Below, in pieces: positions 16,677 through 24,651 of a DNA stretch of 47,363 nt. The notes under the pieces are model-generated. The model was not told the DNA's origin and did no database searches. It saw nothing but the letters and a program-made list of their open reading frames with translations. The position numbers and the translations under genes are program-made. Source of the DNA: Methanosarcina sp. UBA5 (GTDB lineage Archaea; Halobacteriota; Methanosarcinia; Methanosarcinales; Methanosarcinaceae); contig NZ_DAVG01000088.1 in NCBI RefSeq assembly GCF_002505485.1, positions 1-47,363 of the forward strand, given 5' to 3'. Numbering within the stretch: the first letter of the stretch is position 1; the number at the start of each line of letters is the position of its first letter.

Positions 16677-17825
16677 ATGGTAAGTCCGGAAGAAGAAGTA
16701 GTAGCAATTATGAAAAAGACAGGTATCGATCTTGCCGCAACTCTGCCCTGCGACAGAATCAAGAACCTGCTTCCTCTGGTTTCGGAGAATTTTCCTGAAA
16801 TCCGGTTAACAAGAGAAGAAAATGGTGTGGGCATTTGTGCCGGGGTTTACCTTGCAGGGGGAAAACCCATGATGCTTATCCAGAGCACAGGACTTGGAAA
16901 TATGATTAATGCTCTGGAGTCCCTGAATGTAATATGCAAGATCCCTTTACCGATCCTGGCAAGCTGGCGAGGGGTTTACGGTGAAGGCATAGAGGCCCAG
17001 GTTCCGCTTGGTACTCATCTCCCGTCAATCCTAGAAGGGGCAGGCCTGAAATACACAATAATTGATGAAGCTGGAAAGCTTCCTTTCCTTGAAAACGTGA
17101 TAAAAGACGCTTTTGAGAACTTAAGGCCGCATATAGCCTTAATCTCCCCTAAAGTTTGGGAAAATTCGGATTGCTGTGCCTGGGAAGCTGCTGGATTGCC
17201 CAAAAAGCCGGAGTTTATGGAAAGGACGTGCAGTTTTAATATTACACAGGAAACTCTCAAACCATTAATGCTCAGGAATGATGCGATTTGCGCAATTACT
17301 TCTCAACTTGATGGCGAAATTACGATAACAAATCTGGGAGTTCCCTGTAAGGAACTTTATGCTTGCAGGGATAGAGAGCTCAATTTCTATATGTTCGGTT
17401 CAATGGGGCTCGTCTCTTCTATAGGGCTTGGCCTTGCTCTTCGAACCGAGAAGACGGTTGTGACCTTTGACGGTGATGGTAGCCTGCTTATGAATCCTAA
17501 TACACTGCTCGAAATTGCCAAAGAGGCCCCGAAGAACCTGATAATTATCGGCCTTGACAATGGTGCCTACGGCTCCACAGGCTCGCAGGAAACCTGTGCT
17601 CTCCGCTATATTGACTTAGAAATTTTTGCAACTGCCTGTGGAATTCAGAATACGGCCAAAGTAAACAGTCCAGAGGGGTTAATAGAAGCTTTCAGGAAAT
17701 TTCGGGCAATGCAGGAGCTTTCCTTTATCCATGTAATCCTAAAACCTGGAAACACAAAAGCTCCCAACATCCCTCTGAGCCCTGAAGAGGTTACAAAACG
17801 CTTTATAGAGGCTTTAAAAGCCTAA
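16677..17825 (+). CDS. comDE: Sulfopyruvate decarboxylase, fused ComD-ComE
   Basis: 382 residues, thiamine-diphosphate-dependent. It decarboxylates sulfopyruvate to sulfoacetaldehyde in coenzyme M synthesis. The N-terminal half (about 1-170) is ComD-like (TREENGVGICAGVYLAGGKP, with the Glu of the TPP site). The C-terminal half (about 200-382) is ComE-like with the TPP/Mg motif GDGSLLMNPNTL followed by LDNGAYGSTG. In Methanocaldococcus the halves are separate subunits; here they are one chain, as in other Methanosarcina. An AGAGG ribosome site precedes the ATG at 16677. It probably forms an operon with cysteate synthase. The transamination of cysteate to sulfopyruvate is presumably done by an aminotransferase elsewhere. 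Confidence 0.95.
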   Translation: MVSPEEEVVAIMKKTGIDLAATLPCDRIKNLLPLVSENFPEIRLTREENGVGICAGVYLAGGKPMMLIQSTGLGNMINALESLNVICKIPLPILASWRGVYGEGIEAQVPLGTHLPSILEGAGLKYTIIDEAGKLPFLENVIKDAFENLRPHIALISPKVWENSDCCAWEAAGLPKKPEFMERTCSFNITQETLKPLMLRNDAICAITSQLDGEITITNLGVPCKELYACRDRELNFYMFGSMGLVSSIGLGLALRTEKTVVTFDGDGSLLMNPNTLLEIAKEAPKNLIIIGLDNGAYGSTGSQETCALRYIDLEIFATACGIQNTAKVNSPEGLIEAFRKFRAMQELSFIHVILKPGNTKAPNIPLSPEEVTKRFIEALKA

Positions 17826-18010
17826 ATATTTAAGGGCTTTAAAGCAAAGAGATTCTGAAAACAGGTTTCCAAAATGTAAGATATTAGAAGCTACGTCCCC
17901 AAAAAGTAAAAAATAGAAGTTAAATCTCCAAAAATAGGAACTAAAAATTAAGTTTTTAATAAGTAAAAACCACAGGTTACAGGGGTATCAAAGGAGAGAA
18001 GGAGGTTGTC

Positions 18011-19327
18011 TTATTCTCTCCAGCTTATTTTTTCCACAGGCTCATTAAGCCTGAATCTTCCGGTGAGAATTTTCTCTTTAAGTTCCTCGGCCGCTAGAAT
18101 TGCCCTTGCACGATCGGACTGGCGCAGGGTTACCTTAATATCCCTGAGGCAGCCCCCGGTTGCACACCTGACAGAACCCAGGTTTGCACTGAATGCTTCT
18201 CCTCTGCACCTTGAGATGCAGAGCCCGCAGTTAAAGCAAAATTCCGGATTGTGTACGGTTCCGTTTTCTCCTCGGCTTACCGCGCCCATGGGACACGCTT
18301 CGATTACAAGGCAATCCTTGCAATTTAGGCATTTTCCGGGCTCGTACTTAACATTCAGGTCCACATTATCCCATACTTCCCCGTAGGTGATTTCACAGAG
18401 TGGGATTCGCCCTGCAAGGTCTACCAGCTTGAGCGGGATTTTCTTATCCAGTTTCAGGATATTTTCCAGCATTCCTTCGTGAAGAATCGGGATCGGAACC
18501 GCCCATGTATTAATGATTTCAGGGCCAGCAGAGGTTATGAAGCCTCCCATATATTCGGGGATCATATCATGCATGTCTGCAAAGCCAGTCAGATTAGGAT
18601 TATCTGGAGCGCTTCGAGTGCCAGACCCAGTAACAAAGCCGTCTGCTCCGTTGAGAAGTACCCTTGTCCCGATTCCTATAGTCTCGAGCTTGGGATCGTT
18701 TTCAATTGGATTTAACTCGCCGCAACCGCAAAAAGTCATTTCCTTAAACTCACCTTCAAACGGCAGGGCGTGAAAGATCGTTTTGATAGGCTCTTTTCCA
18801 GGATTTACAAACGCCCGATAATTCTTAAAGGCGTGTCTTGTTGCATTGAGTTTTGCATAGGGAATCTCAGATAGCCGCGTTTCTACCGAGAAATGGCTTC
18901 CTTCACTAGTAGTCACATCAACTTTAACGGTTTTTCCTTCTACCATCTCTCTGAAAAGGTGTCCACCTCCGTAATTGGGGTTAAACTTACTGTGAGCGGT
19001 TCCGAGTACAATCAGGTCCAAAATTCCAAGCCTTTCGTTAGGGCAGGGACCGACAACTGCCGGAACGCCATTCAGCAGGACTTCAGACGCCTTAACAAAC
19101 GAGTCAGGTTCTGACACTTTGAATGAAAGTACGGCGTAGGTTCCGCTCATAATGCCGCGCGTTGCAGTTGTTACAACATCCACGTCTTCGAGATTAATCT
19201 CCTCCCCTGCCCGAATTCTCGCGCTAACTTCCGTAGCCGTAAGAACGACTGCTTCTCCGGCATCAATCTTATCCTGGATTTCCGGGATTGTCCGGGACGT
19301 CCCTGTGTCATCGAATGCTCCGTTCAT
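18011..19327 (-). CDS. DUF39 protein with C-terminal ferredoxin domain
   Basis: 438 residues. The N-terminal DUF39 region (about 1-310) is of the homocysteine-biosynthesis type that inserts sulfur, with Cys in GPCPNERLG and FCGCGE. Two [4Fe-4S] motifs follow: CLNCKDCLVIEACPMG and CFNCGLCISRCRG. The tail has a further Cys pair (RCATGGCLRD). It is convergent with comDE. A related DUF39 protein with a ferredoxin partner makes homocysteine from aspartate semialdehyde in methanogens. By analogy this paralogue beside coenzyme M genes may thiolate sulfoacetaldehyde, the missing last step; that is inference. The ATG at 19327 has only a weak GAGTG before it. The ruined metallo-beta-lactamase gene lies directly upstream on the same strand. 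Confidence 0.85.
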   Translation of the reverse strand: MNGAFDDTGTSRTIPEIQDKIDAGEAVVLTATEVSARIRAGEEINLEDVDVVTTATRGIMSGTYAVLSFKVSEPDSFVKASEVLLNGVPAVVGPCPNERLGILDLIVLGTAHSKFNPNYGGGHLFREMVEGKTVKVDVTTSEGSHFSVETRLSEIPYAKLNATRHAFKNYRAFVNPGKEPIKTIFHALPFEGEFKEMTFCGCGELNPIENDPKLETIGIGTRVLLNGADGFVTGSGTRSAPDNPNLTGFADMHDMIPEYMGGFITSAGPEIINTWAVPIPILHEGMLENILKLDKKIPLKLVDLAGRIPLCEITYGEVWDNVDLNVKYEPGKCLNCKDCLVIEACPMGAVSRGENGTVHNPEFCFNCGLCISRCRGEAFSANLGSVRCATGGCLRDIKVTLRQSDRARAILAAEELKEKILTGRFRLNEPVEKISWRE

Positions 19328-19390
19328 GTTTCACTCAACTGGGATATTGAGTTCATCCTATTTTAGGAGTAAGGATTGCCTGAAAATCAG

Positions 19391-20170
19391 TTACTTTAGA
19401 GGAAAGAATAAGCTTGGAACTGGCCGTTTTATAAGTGGAATAAACTCAAAGTTCTTCTTTATTTCTTTTAGTCCTTTTTCGTATGAGACTTTTAATTTCT
19501 GGAAGGATATGGGTTTGCCGTGACCTGGGAAGTATGTCCTGCAGCCTTCGTCAATCAACCTTTGCCAGCTTTTTAGAAGTTCAGGAATGTCATTGCAAAA
19601 GGAGGAAGACACTCCAGACACTGAAAAGAGTGTCTCATACGAATGCAGTCTCATTTTTGATCACGAGGCTTATCGAGCCTGCCGTATGTCCAAGTGTGGA
19701 AATGACTTTGTCCAGGTGTGGAAATGGCTTTTATACGGGATGTATTTTCCAAGGTCATATTCGTTCCTTACCCACTACATCAGGATTGACAGGCTGATAT
19801 TTTGATTTAGAAACCATCAAGGAGTTCCCAATTCCAAATTATTTTTGAGAACCACATGTTACCTCTTAGAAAGGGCGTTATGCCCTTTTCCAGGCATCCT
19901 TTTTCTGATGCATGAACCATAACTTTTGCTCCGCTTCGTTTTTTTATTTCGGCAAGGCCAGCCTGTATGATCATAATGAGTATGGGTGAGAATGATCAGA
20001 ACTATATTCTGAAACATAAGGTTGTTTTGTTCGAGGGCAGTTTGAATATTTTTGATTTTGCCCGGACATCCTGCATCCACAAGAATTCCCTACCAGCTGA
20101 AACTGTTTAATAGGAGTTTGAGTGCTCCATCGGGATGCTAATTACAGTGTAAGACTTTTTGCATTCTGGT
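19391..20170 (-). pseudogene. Broken metallo-beta-lactamase fold hydrolase
   Basis: Read on the minus strand, parts of one MBL-fold protein come in order. The start region before LVDAGCPGKIKNIQ (about 20080) is interrupted by stops. ILTHTHYDHTG (about 20000-19960), the HxHxDH zinc motif, is present. A different frame then gives a piece of the middle. STLGHTAGSISLVIK is followed by an in-frame TGA where Gly-Asp is expected (about 19635). The open C-terminal part 19654-19391 has YFPGHGKPI. At least three frameshifts or stops are present. A partial 22-bp duplication (ATTTCCACAC(C/T)TGGACA) lies at the middle break. It is only 63 bp upstream of the DUF39 gene and may once have shared its operon. 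Confidence 0.8.
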
Positions 20171-20590
20171 CTTTTACTTTTCAAGCTCTCACGATTTAGC
20201 TGGTCGTCTTCGCTGGAAGTCATTCAGGTTTCTCCTTAAAATCTGGAAAAAATAGCTTCGTTACCCTTTGCCTGTTTTTATTGTACTGCCTTTTACCTTG
20301 AGCTGCTTTTACGTTGAACTGCTTTTTTATTTTTCTCTTTAATGGTTTTATGCTTTCCAGAGACCAATATATGGTATCTATTGACTTATCAAGAAATAAT
20401 ATATTTCACGAAAAATGAATCCAATGATTGAATTTGAAGAATTGAAAATAAGGGATTTTGCAATGCTGGTTGGAAAACATAATCTCTAAAAAAAGATTCT
20501 CATTAGAACCCAGAAGGTAAAATCGGATACTCACGGTGTAATATTTTTGCATTTTTCAGGGCTGATTTAAATAGGATAAGTCCAGACCAC
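20171..20590. other. Intergenic region before the tRNA cluster
   Basis: AT-rich with no convincing gene. A short frame at about 20415-20490 starting MNPMIEFEELK is open for 24 codons but has no ribosome site, so it is not called. Confidence 0.5.
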
Positions 20591-20596
20591 CCAAAA

Positions 20597-20606
20597 CTTA
20601 TATAAA
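20597..20606 (+). promoter_or_regulatory. TATA box of the tRNA cluster
   Basis: CTTATATAAA lies about 65 bp before the first tRNA-Val. Initiation would be near 20630. Only the first of the two tRNA units has such a site directly upstream, so the whole cluster may be one transcript. Confidence 0.55.
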
Positions 20607-20665
20607 TGATGATGCTCACTATGGAGTTGCACTTTGGTGCGAAAAACGGAAACAACAAGCAACAT

Positions 20666-20739
20666 GGGCTCGTGGTCTAGACGGTTATGACGTCGCCTTG
20701 ACATGGCGGAGGTCCTGAGTTCGAATCTCAGCGGGCCCA
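20666..20739 (+). tRNA. tRNA-Val (anticodon GAC), copy 1
   Basis: Acceptor stem GGGCTCG/CGGGCCC with discriminator A. The anticodon stem TCGCC/GGCGG encloses the loop TTGACAT, giving GAC, which reads GUC. The T-arm is CTGAG TTCGAAT CTCAG. The 3' CCA is not encoded. Confidence 0.95.
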
Positions 20740-20829
20740 CTCAAAAATGTTCCGGAGATTTTTTCGGAGAATGAAAAACGAAAATGAAAAGCAGCTGTCA
20801 CTCTAAGTGTACTTTAAATTAATCTGCCT

Positions 20830-20904
20830 GCCCAGGTAGCTCAGTGGGAGAGCGCTGCCCTGAAGAGGCAGTTGTCCCCGGTTCGAATCCGGGTCTGGGC
20901 ACCA
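20830..20904 (+). tRNA. tRNA-Phe (anticodon GAA), copy 1
   Basis: Acceptor GCCCAGG/TCTGGGC, discriminator A and an encoded CCA. The anticodon stem CTGCC/GGCAG has the loop CTGAAGA, so the anticodon is GAA. The T-arm is CCCGG TTCGAAT CCGGG. Confidence 0.95.
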
Positions 20905-20911
20905 TCATAGG

Positions 20912-20983
20912 ACATCAGTAGTGTAGCGGTCATCACCGGGCGTTGCCAACGCTCGAACCCGGGTTCGAATCCCGGCTGGTGTA
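20912..20983 (+). tRNA. tRNA-Gly (anticodon GCC), copy 1
   Basis: The anticodon stem GGGCG/CGCTC encloses TTGCCAA, so the anticodon is GCC. Acceptor ACATCAG pairs with CTGGTGT, discriminator A, no encoded CCA. The first pair is A-U rather than the usual G-C, in both copies. The spacer to tRNA-Phe is only 7 bp. Confidence 0.93.
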
Positions 20984-21039
20984 TAACTTTTTTAAAAATA
21001 ATGTTCAGGATAAACTTTTCCTGATGCAAAAAACAACAT

Positions 21040-21113
21040 GGGCTCGTGGTCTAGACGGTTATGACGTCGCCTTGACATGGCGGAGGTCCTGAGTTCGAAT
21101 CTCAGCGGGCCCA
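21040..21113 (+). tRNA. tRNA-Val (anticodon GAC), copy 2
   Basis: Identical to the copy at 20666-20739, including flanks. Confidence 0.95.
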
Positions 21114-21203
21114 CTCAAAAATGTTCCGGAGATTTTTTCGGAGAATGAAAAACGAAAATGAAAAGCAGCTGTCACTCTAAGTGTACTTTAAATTAATCTG
21201 CCT

Positions 21204-21278
21204 GCCCAGGTAGCTCAGTGGGAGAGCGCTGCCCTGAAGAGGCAGTTGTCCCCGGTTCGAATCCGGGTCTGGGCACCA
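21204..21278 (+). tRNA. tRNA-Phe (anticodon GAA), copy 2
   Basis: Identical to the copy at 20830-20904, with the encoded CCA. Confidence 0.95.
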
Positions 21279-21285
21279 TCATAGG

Positions 21286-21357
21286 ACATCAGTAGTGTAG
21301 CGGTCATCACCGGGCGTTGCCAACGCTCGAACCCGGGTTCGAATCCCGGCTGGTGTA
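21286..21357 (+). tRNA. tRNA-Gly (anticodon GCC), copy 2
   Basis: Identical to the copy at 20912-20983, with the same A-U first pair. The downstream 340 bp (to 21700) hold T-runs and no gene. Confidence 0.93.
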
Positions 21358-21700
21358 TATTTAATTCTTCGGGTCAATTTCCGAATCGTATTAAGTTTAG
21401 TAATCAGGTAAGTTTTTCCCACTTTTCTTTATCTACTTCTTTTCTTTACCTACATTTATTAGCGACATTTTCCGAACCGACCTTATATTAAAATCTTTGC
21501 TTTGAGTTTGAAAAAGTTATTGTATTAACAAGGTCTCCAATAAAACTTCAGCTTCTAAATAATAATCCTTATTTTAGTCTTAATATTTCAGTTTCAAGTC
21601 TTGTATTGTCAAGTTTTTGAACAACATCCGATTCAATGTTAACCGATGGTTAAAGCTTTGATTTAAATCGGATAGTAGCTGTGAGGTTTGAAAACTAAAT

Positions 21701-21853
21701 ATGTTAACCATCATATTGTCAACCAAAAAATTAATTAAAACATCAAATCATTATAATATTGGATATACATCTCGAGAAGACAGAGAGACAAGTCTGCTTA
21801 AAGAGATCTATACCAACTATGTTGCAAACCTGAAAAATCGTGAGGAGATCTAA
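21701..21853 (+). CDS. Possible 50-residue protein before the SAMP genes
   Basis: ATG at 21701 opens a frame of 50 codons ending TAA at 21851-21853, one base before the ATG of the next small gene. The translation begins MLTIILSTKKLIKTSNHYN, and the C-terminal half is strongly charged (SREDRETSLLKEIY). GAGGTTTG lies 11-17 nt upstream, a weak ribosome site. A TATA-like ATTATAATATTGG inside it (about 21750) could be the promoter of the following genes, in which case this frame is not expressed. No family recognised. Confidence 0.3.
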   Translation: MLTIILSTKKLIKTSNHYNIGYTSREDRETSLLKEIYTNYVANLKNREEI

Positions 21854-21854
21854 A

Positions 21855-21983
21855 ATGACAGGAAAGTTCCAGAAGAGAAATGCAGAAAGGAAAGGCATCA
21901 GAAAAGAATATGAACTGGAGCAGAAGTTAATAAAGGAAATCGTAGGCGAAATTCAGGTAAGCGGCGGTGGAGCAATAGAGTGA
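21855..21983 (+). CDS. 42-residue basic protein coupled to the SAMP gene
   Basis: A very small gene with a strong ribosome site (GAGGAG at about 21842-21847, 7 nt before the ATG). The protein starts MTGKFQKRNAERKGIRKEYE and is highly charged. The rest (EQKLIKEIVGEIQ, then VSGGGAIE) predicts a helix with a short glycine-rich tail. The stop TGA overlaps the GTG of the SAMP gene (GTGA at 21980-21983), so translation is very likely coupled. I do not recognise a family. It could be a partner, target or regulator of the ubiquitin-like protein. Confidence 0.6.
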   Translation: MTGKFQKRNAERKGIRKEYELEQKLIKEIVGEIQVSGGGAIE

Positions 21984-22192
21984 GTAAAAAAGTACACATA
22001 ACAATCCAGGCTGGAAAGATTTCTGAGCAGACCGTAGAAATAGCTGAGAGTGCTACCTACGAAGACCTGCTTAATACTTTGGATATAAATCAGGAAACAG
22101 TACTTGTATTAAATGGAGGGAATGCCGTTCCCCTTGACGGGGCAGTCAGTTCCGATAGACTTACAATCCTCCGAGTTGTCACAGGGGGCTGA
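21980..22192 (+). CDS. Ubiquitin-like small archaeal modifier / MoaD-ThiS family protein
   Basis: 70 residues starting at a GTG that overlaps the stop of the preceding small gene. The sequence fits a beta-grasp fold: VHITIQAGKISEQTVEIAE, a helix SATYEDLLNTLDI, then VLVLNGGNAVPLDG and LTILRVVTGG. It ends with the diglycine that is adenylated and then thiocarboxylated or conjugated to protein lysines by an E1-like enzyme. It may act as a protein modifier (SAMP, Urm1-like) or a sulfur carrier. No E1, MoaE or JAMM protease gene is adjacent in this window. It looks SAMP2/Urm1-like by length. A weak CTGCC/GGCAG hairpin (22194-22210) follows the stop. Confidence 0.85.
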   Translation: MSKKVHITIQAGKISEQTVEIAESATYEDLLNTLDINQETVLVLNGGNAVPLDGAVSSDRLTILRVVTGG

Positions 22193-22299
22193 TCTGCCAG
22201 TAAAAGGCAGCCACCTCTCCTTTATTACAATTCTTTTTTCCACCTTTTTTAAAGTCTCTGTCTAGCTTTTTATCGCCCGAGTTCCTCTCAGGAAGATAA

Positions 22300-22600
22300 T
22301 GCCCTTTTCGCTGACCGAGTTCTATCTCGGAAGGGCGGTACCCTTTTCGCTCACTTTATTCGCTCAAGAGGGCTGAATTATGGGCTAGAGTAACTGATTT
22401 TCAACTCGTTCAGGAACTGATTCGCTCGATTTCTTTTCTGGTCACGTAGAAGGCATGATCAACCGGCTAAACGGTTGTAGTACAACCCTTTTGAAAAAAG
22501 GCTTGACCGAAAACCTTTCAAAAAAGGTTTGATTGAAAATCCTAGCAGCGGCGTAATCAACCGGCGCAACGGTTGCGCTCAAGAGGGCTGATTCAGGGAA
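22300..22600. repeat. Dispersed intergenic repeat, copy 1
   Basis: Shares blocks with 43805-44095. A 34-bp word beginning ACAACCCTTTTGAAAAAAGG is identical at 22482-22515 and 43967-44000. A word beginning CGGCGT(A/G)ATCAACCGGCGC is nearly identical at 22549-22577 and 44038-44066. CTCAAGAGGGCTGAATTA also occurs in both. Internally CAAGAGGGCTGA appears twice (about 22364 and 22580). The AACCG...CGGTT words form small hairpins. No coding potential. The rest of the 22193-22990 gap has only a hairpin around TCCATAATGG (22930) and CCATTATGGA (22962). Confidence 0.6.
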
Positions 22601-22990
22601 TGAAGTAATCTTTGCTCAAAAGGATTAGTTTACCTTGATTAAGCTTTATAAGCACGGTTTCCATTTTGTTCACTTCATTTTCTCAAGTTGACCGATCTAA
22701 GGTAGAATTAAAGGGGATAAAATGGAGTTAAAGGAAAATCGTGAAGAAAGAGGGGTTCGAAGTAAAAAATAAATTCAGTCGGTCAAAAGAGTAGGAAAAA
22801 TGTACAAATTAGATAAAAGACTCCCGGTAAGAGGTTAATTCCCAGTGCGAACGCCAATTGAATGCGCAGAAGACAATCCAGTGGAGTAAAGAGCAAGAAC
22901 GAAAAATGATGAGAAGATTTTTATTTCCATAATGGTAGAATCCAGATAAGGATTGTCAGCCATTATGGAGCAAATTCGGTTTGAAGGTCT

Positions 22991-23389
22991 TTACTTTGAG
23001 GGAGTAAGAGGCACCTTTTTACTCATAACCTTCAGCTTCTTAATTGCTGAAATGGTCGCCTGAGATTCTTTGTAGATTTTATCTTCGTAATAACTGATGA
23101 TCTCGTCAACCGGAGCTGCAAGAGCATAGATTTTTATTGGGCGCCCTTTACCAGGTTTCTTTTCCGAACGAACGCTAACCCAGGACTGGTTGCGCATCAG
23201 CCTCATTGCAAGACTTACTTCAGGTTGTCTTAATCCTGTACTGATTTCTATTTCACGGGATGAAGCCTCGTCAACATTCATAAGATATGCCATAGTTGTA
23301 GCGACATTTCTGGACATCCCAAGGTTCCTTAACGTTTCAATAAAAATGTGGTCGTTTTCATCCAGCACTTTTACTTCGTAGTCTTTCAT
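22991..23389 (-). CDS. Winged-helix transcription regulator
   Basis: 132 residues, cytoplasmic. An N-terminal winged helix-turn-helix is seen (about 15-85): LGMSRNVATTMAYLMNVDEA, then SREIEISTGLRQPEVSLAMR as the recognition region, and the wing with GKGRPIKIYAL. The C-terminal part (YYEDKIYKESQATISAIKKL) is a helix probably used for dimerisation. It belongs to the group of small archaeal predicted regulators related to TrmB/ArsR-type proteins. AAGGGGTT lies 5 nt before the ATG. Target genes cannot be read from sequence; the long gap upstream to the HEAT protein may include operators. Confidence 0.8.
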   Translation of the reverse strand: MKDYEVKVLDENDHIFIETLRNLGMSRNVATTMAYLMNVDEASSREIEISTGLRQPEVSLAMRLMRNQSWVSVRSEKKPGKGRPIKIYALAAPVDEIISYYEDKIYKESQATISAIKKLKVMSKKVPLTPSK

Positions 23390-24651
23390 GATAACCCCTT
23401 CTTTCTTGCATTTTTATAGATAAGTTCGTCAGTTAAAATAATATTAAGATAATTATGTTTGTACCTTCAAAGAATGCTTTTATAATCACCTTTTAAAACT
23501 GACAACAACTGCTAAATATGCACAATGTAAATATATTTATAAGGTAACCTATCTCGTTTTAAAATTTTAAAGGCAATAAAAAACGTTTTTACATGATGTA
23601 GCGGATTGTTTCCATTTTAAGTCCAATAACCGATCATTAAAAACAAATATCACATGTTATAACCGATTACTAGAGCCCCGTTTTATGAGATTGATGGGAA
23701 GGGCCTTACAGATTGATCAATTAAACCTGTATAGGTATATAATTAGAAGGTTATTCATCTCCAACAATTAATAATGTACTCATACTATTTAAAGTTGTAT
23801 ATATTAAAAAGGAATTGAAAAACTTTCAACTAGCCTTGACATGAGTAACTATCTTAAAATTTTAACATACAAAACGCATTATAATATACTTTTTCAAATA
23901 AAAAACTTCTAGTATCATAATAAAAATATTATAATTCTACTGATTAATAATTTGAAACGAGGTTTCAGGGGAAAATGGGATTCAAGAGTATAATGAATAT
24001 TTATATTTCCAGTTCAGTGATCGTCCGTTAACCTCACTGAATTGCAAAAAGACGTGATGCAGCATTAAGAAGGTTTTGGGAATAACATCAACCAATAGCT
24101 CATGACAAAAATTTTCTGGAGCATCAAAACTTGGCATTAACCTATAGGATTATTAATTACATCAATTAAAAGCCCCGATAAAGAGTGAAAATTGCTGTCC
24201 TCTCAATTATACTCATGAGAATACCAATTATTTTCACTACAAATTCGATATTCATTCCGAACCTTTACGAAAAACTTGCTGAATAGAGGCATACCCCTGC
24301 CTTAAAAGACCAGTCTGACGATTCCATGATCGTATTATCTAATTCGAATAGATTCTAGTTGCAGGCCAGATTTTCCCTACTTACTTATATTTTTTATTTC
24401 GTTCGCCTTCACCATTAAACTAATTTTATCTTCCACTCATTTCTAAAAAATTTATATGTTCAAAGACCAAAAGATCATTTAAAGCTAACTCAGAAACGTT
24501 TTCATAAATTCTACTGACTGTGTTATAAATAAAGCAAAGACAATCACGCTTCAATCGCGCTTATAACTACTGCATATATTGCTGAATATCAATTACTTGC
24601 TATGAATGTACAACCAGGTAGCGCTAAGATTAACATGGATTAAGTGGTCAA
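23390..24651. other. AT-rich 1.26 kb region between divergent genes
   Basis: No gene of normal length. Visible items are a hairpin TTCAGTGA/TCACTGAA at 24013-24041 (8-bp perfect stem, 13-nt loop). A 16-codon frame starts with ATG at about 23975. A frame of about 33 codons from GTG at about 24188 looks like a signal peptide start (MKIAVLSIILMRIPIIF) and ends with TAG. These could be relics of a lost gene. The rest seems empty. Confidence 0.5.

Larger units (their letters stand above)
20660..20985 (+). repeat. Tandem tRNA duplication, unit 1
   Basis: About 326 bp containing tRNA-Val, tRNA-Phe and tRNA-Gly. It is repeated without a visible difference at 21034-21359, an offset of 374 bp. The 48 bp between units are not repeated. 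Identity extends through the spacers, so the duplication is recent or kept identical by gene conversion. Confidence 0.95.
21034..21359 (+). repeat. Tandem tRNA duplication, unit 2
   Basis: Second copy of the 326-bp unit at 20660-20985, identical by eye over its full length. The 48-bp spacer before it holds a TTCAGGA/TCCTGA inverted repeat (about 21004-21025). Confidence 0.95.

Noticed and set aside
20841..21029. Minus-strand frame across the tRNA-Phe and tRNA-Gly genes
   Set aside because: It is made by reading tRNA genes backwards; tRNA folding explains the sequence fully.
22800..22990. Riboswitch or known ncRNA near the winged-helix gene
   Set aside because: The sequence has a weak palindrome around CCATAATGG but no fold of a known riboswitch that I can recognise.
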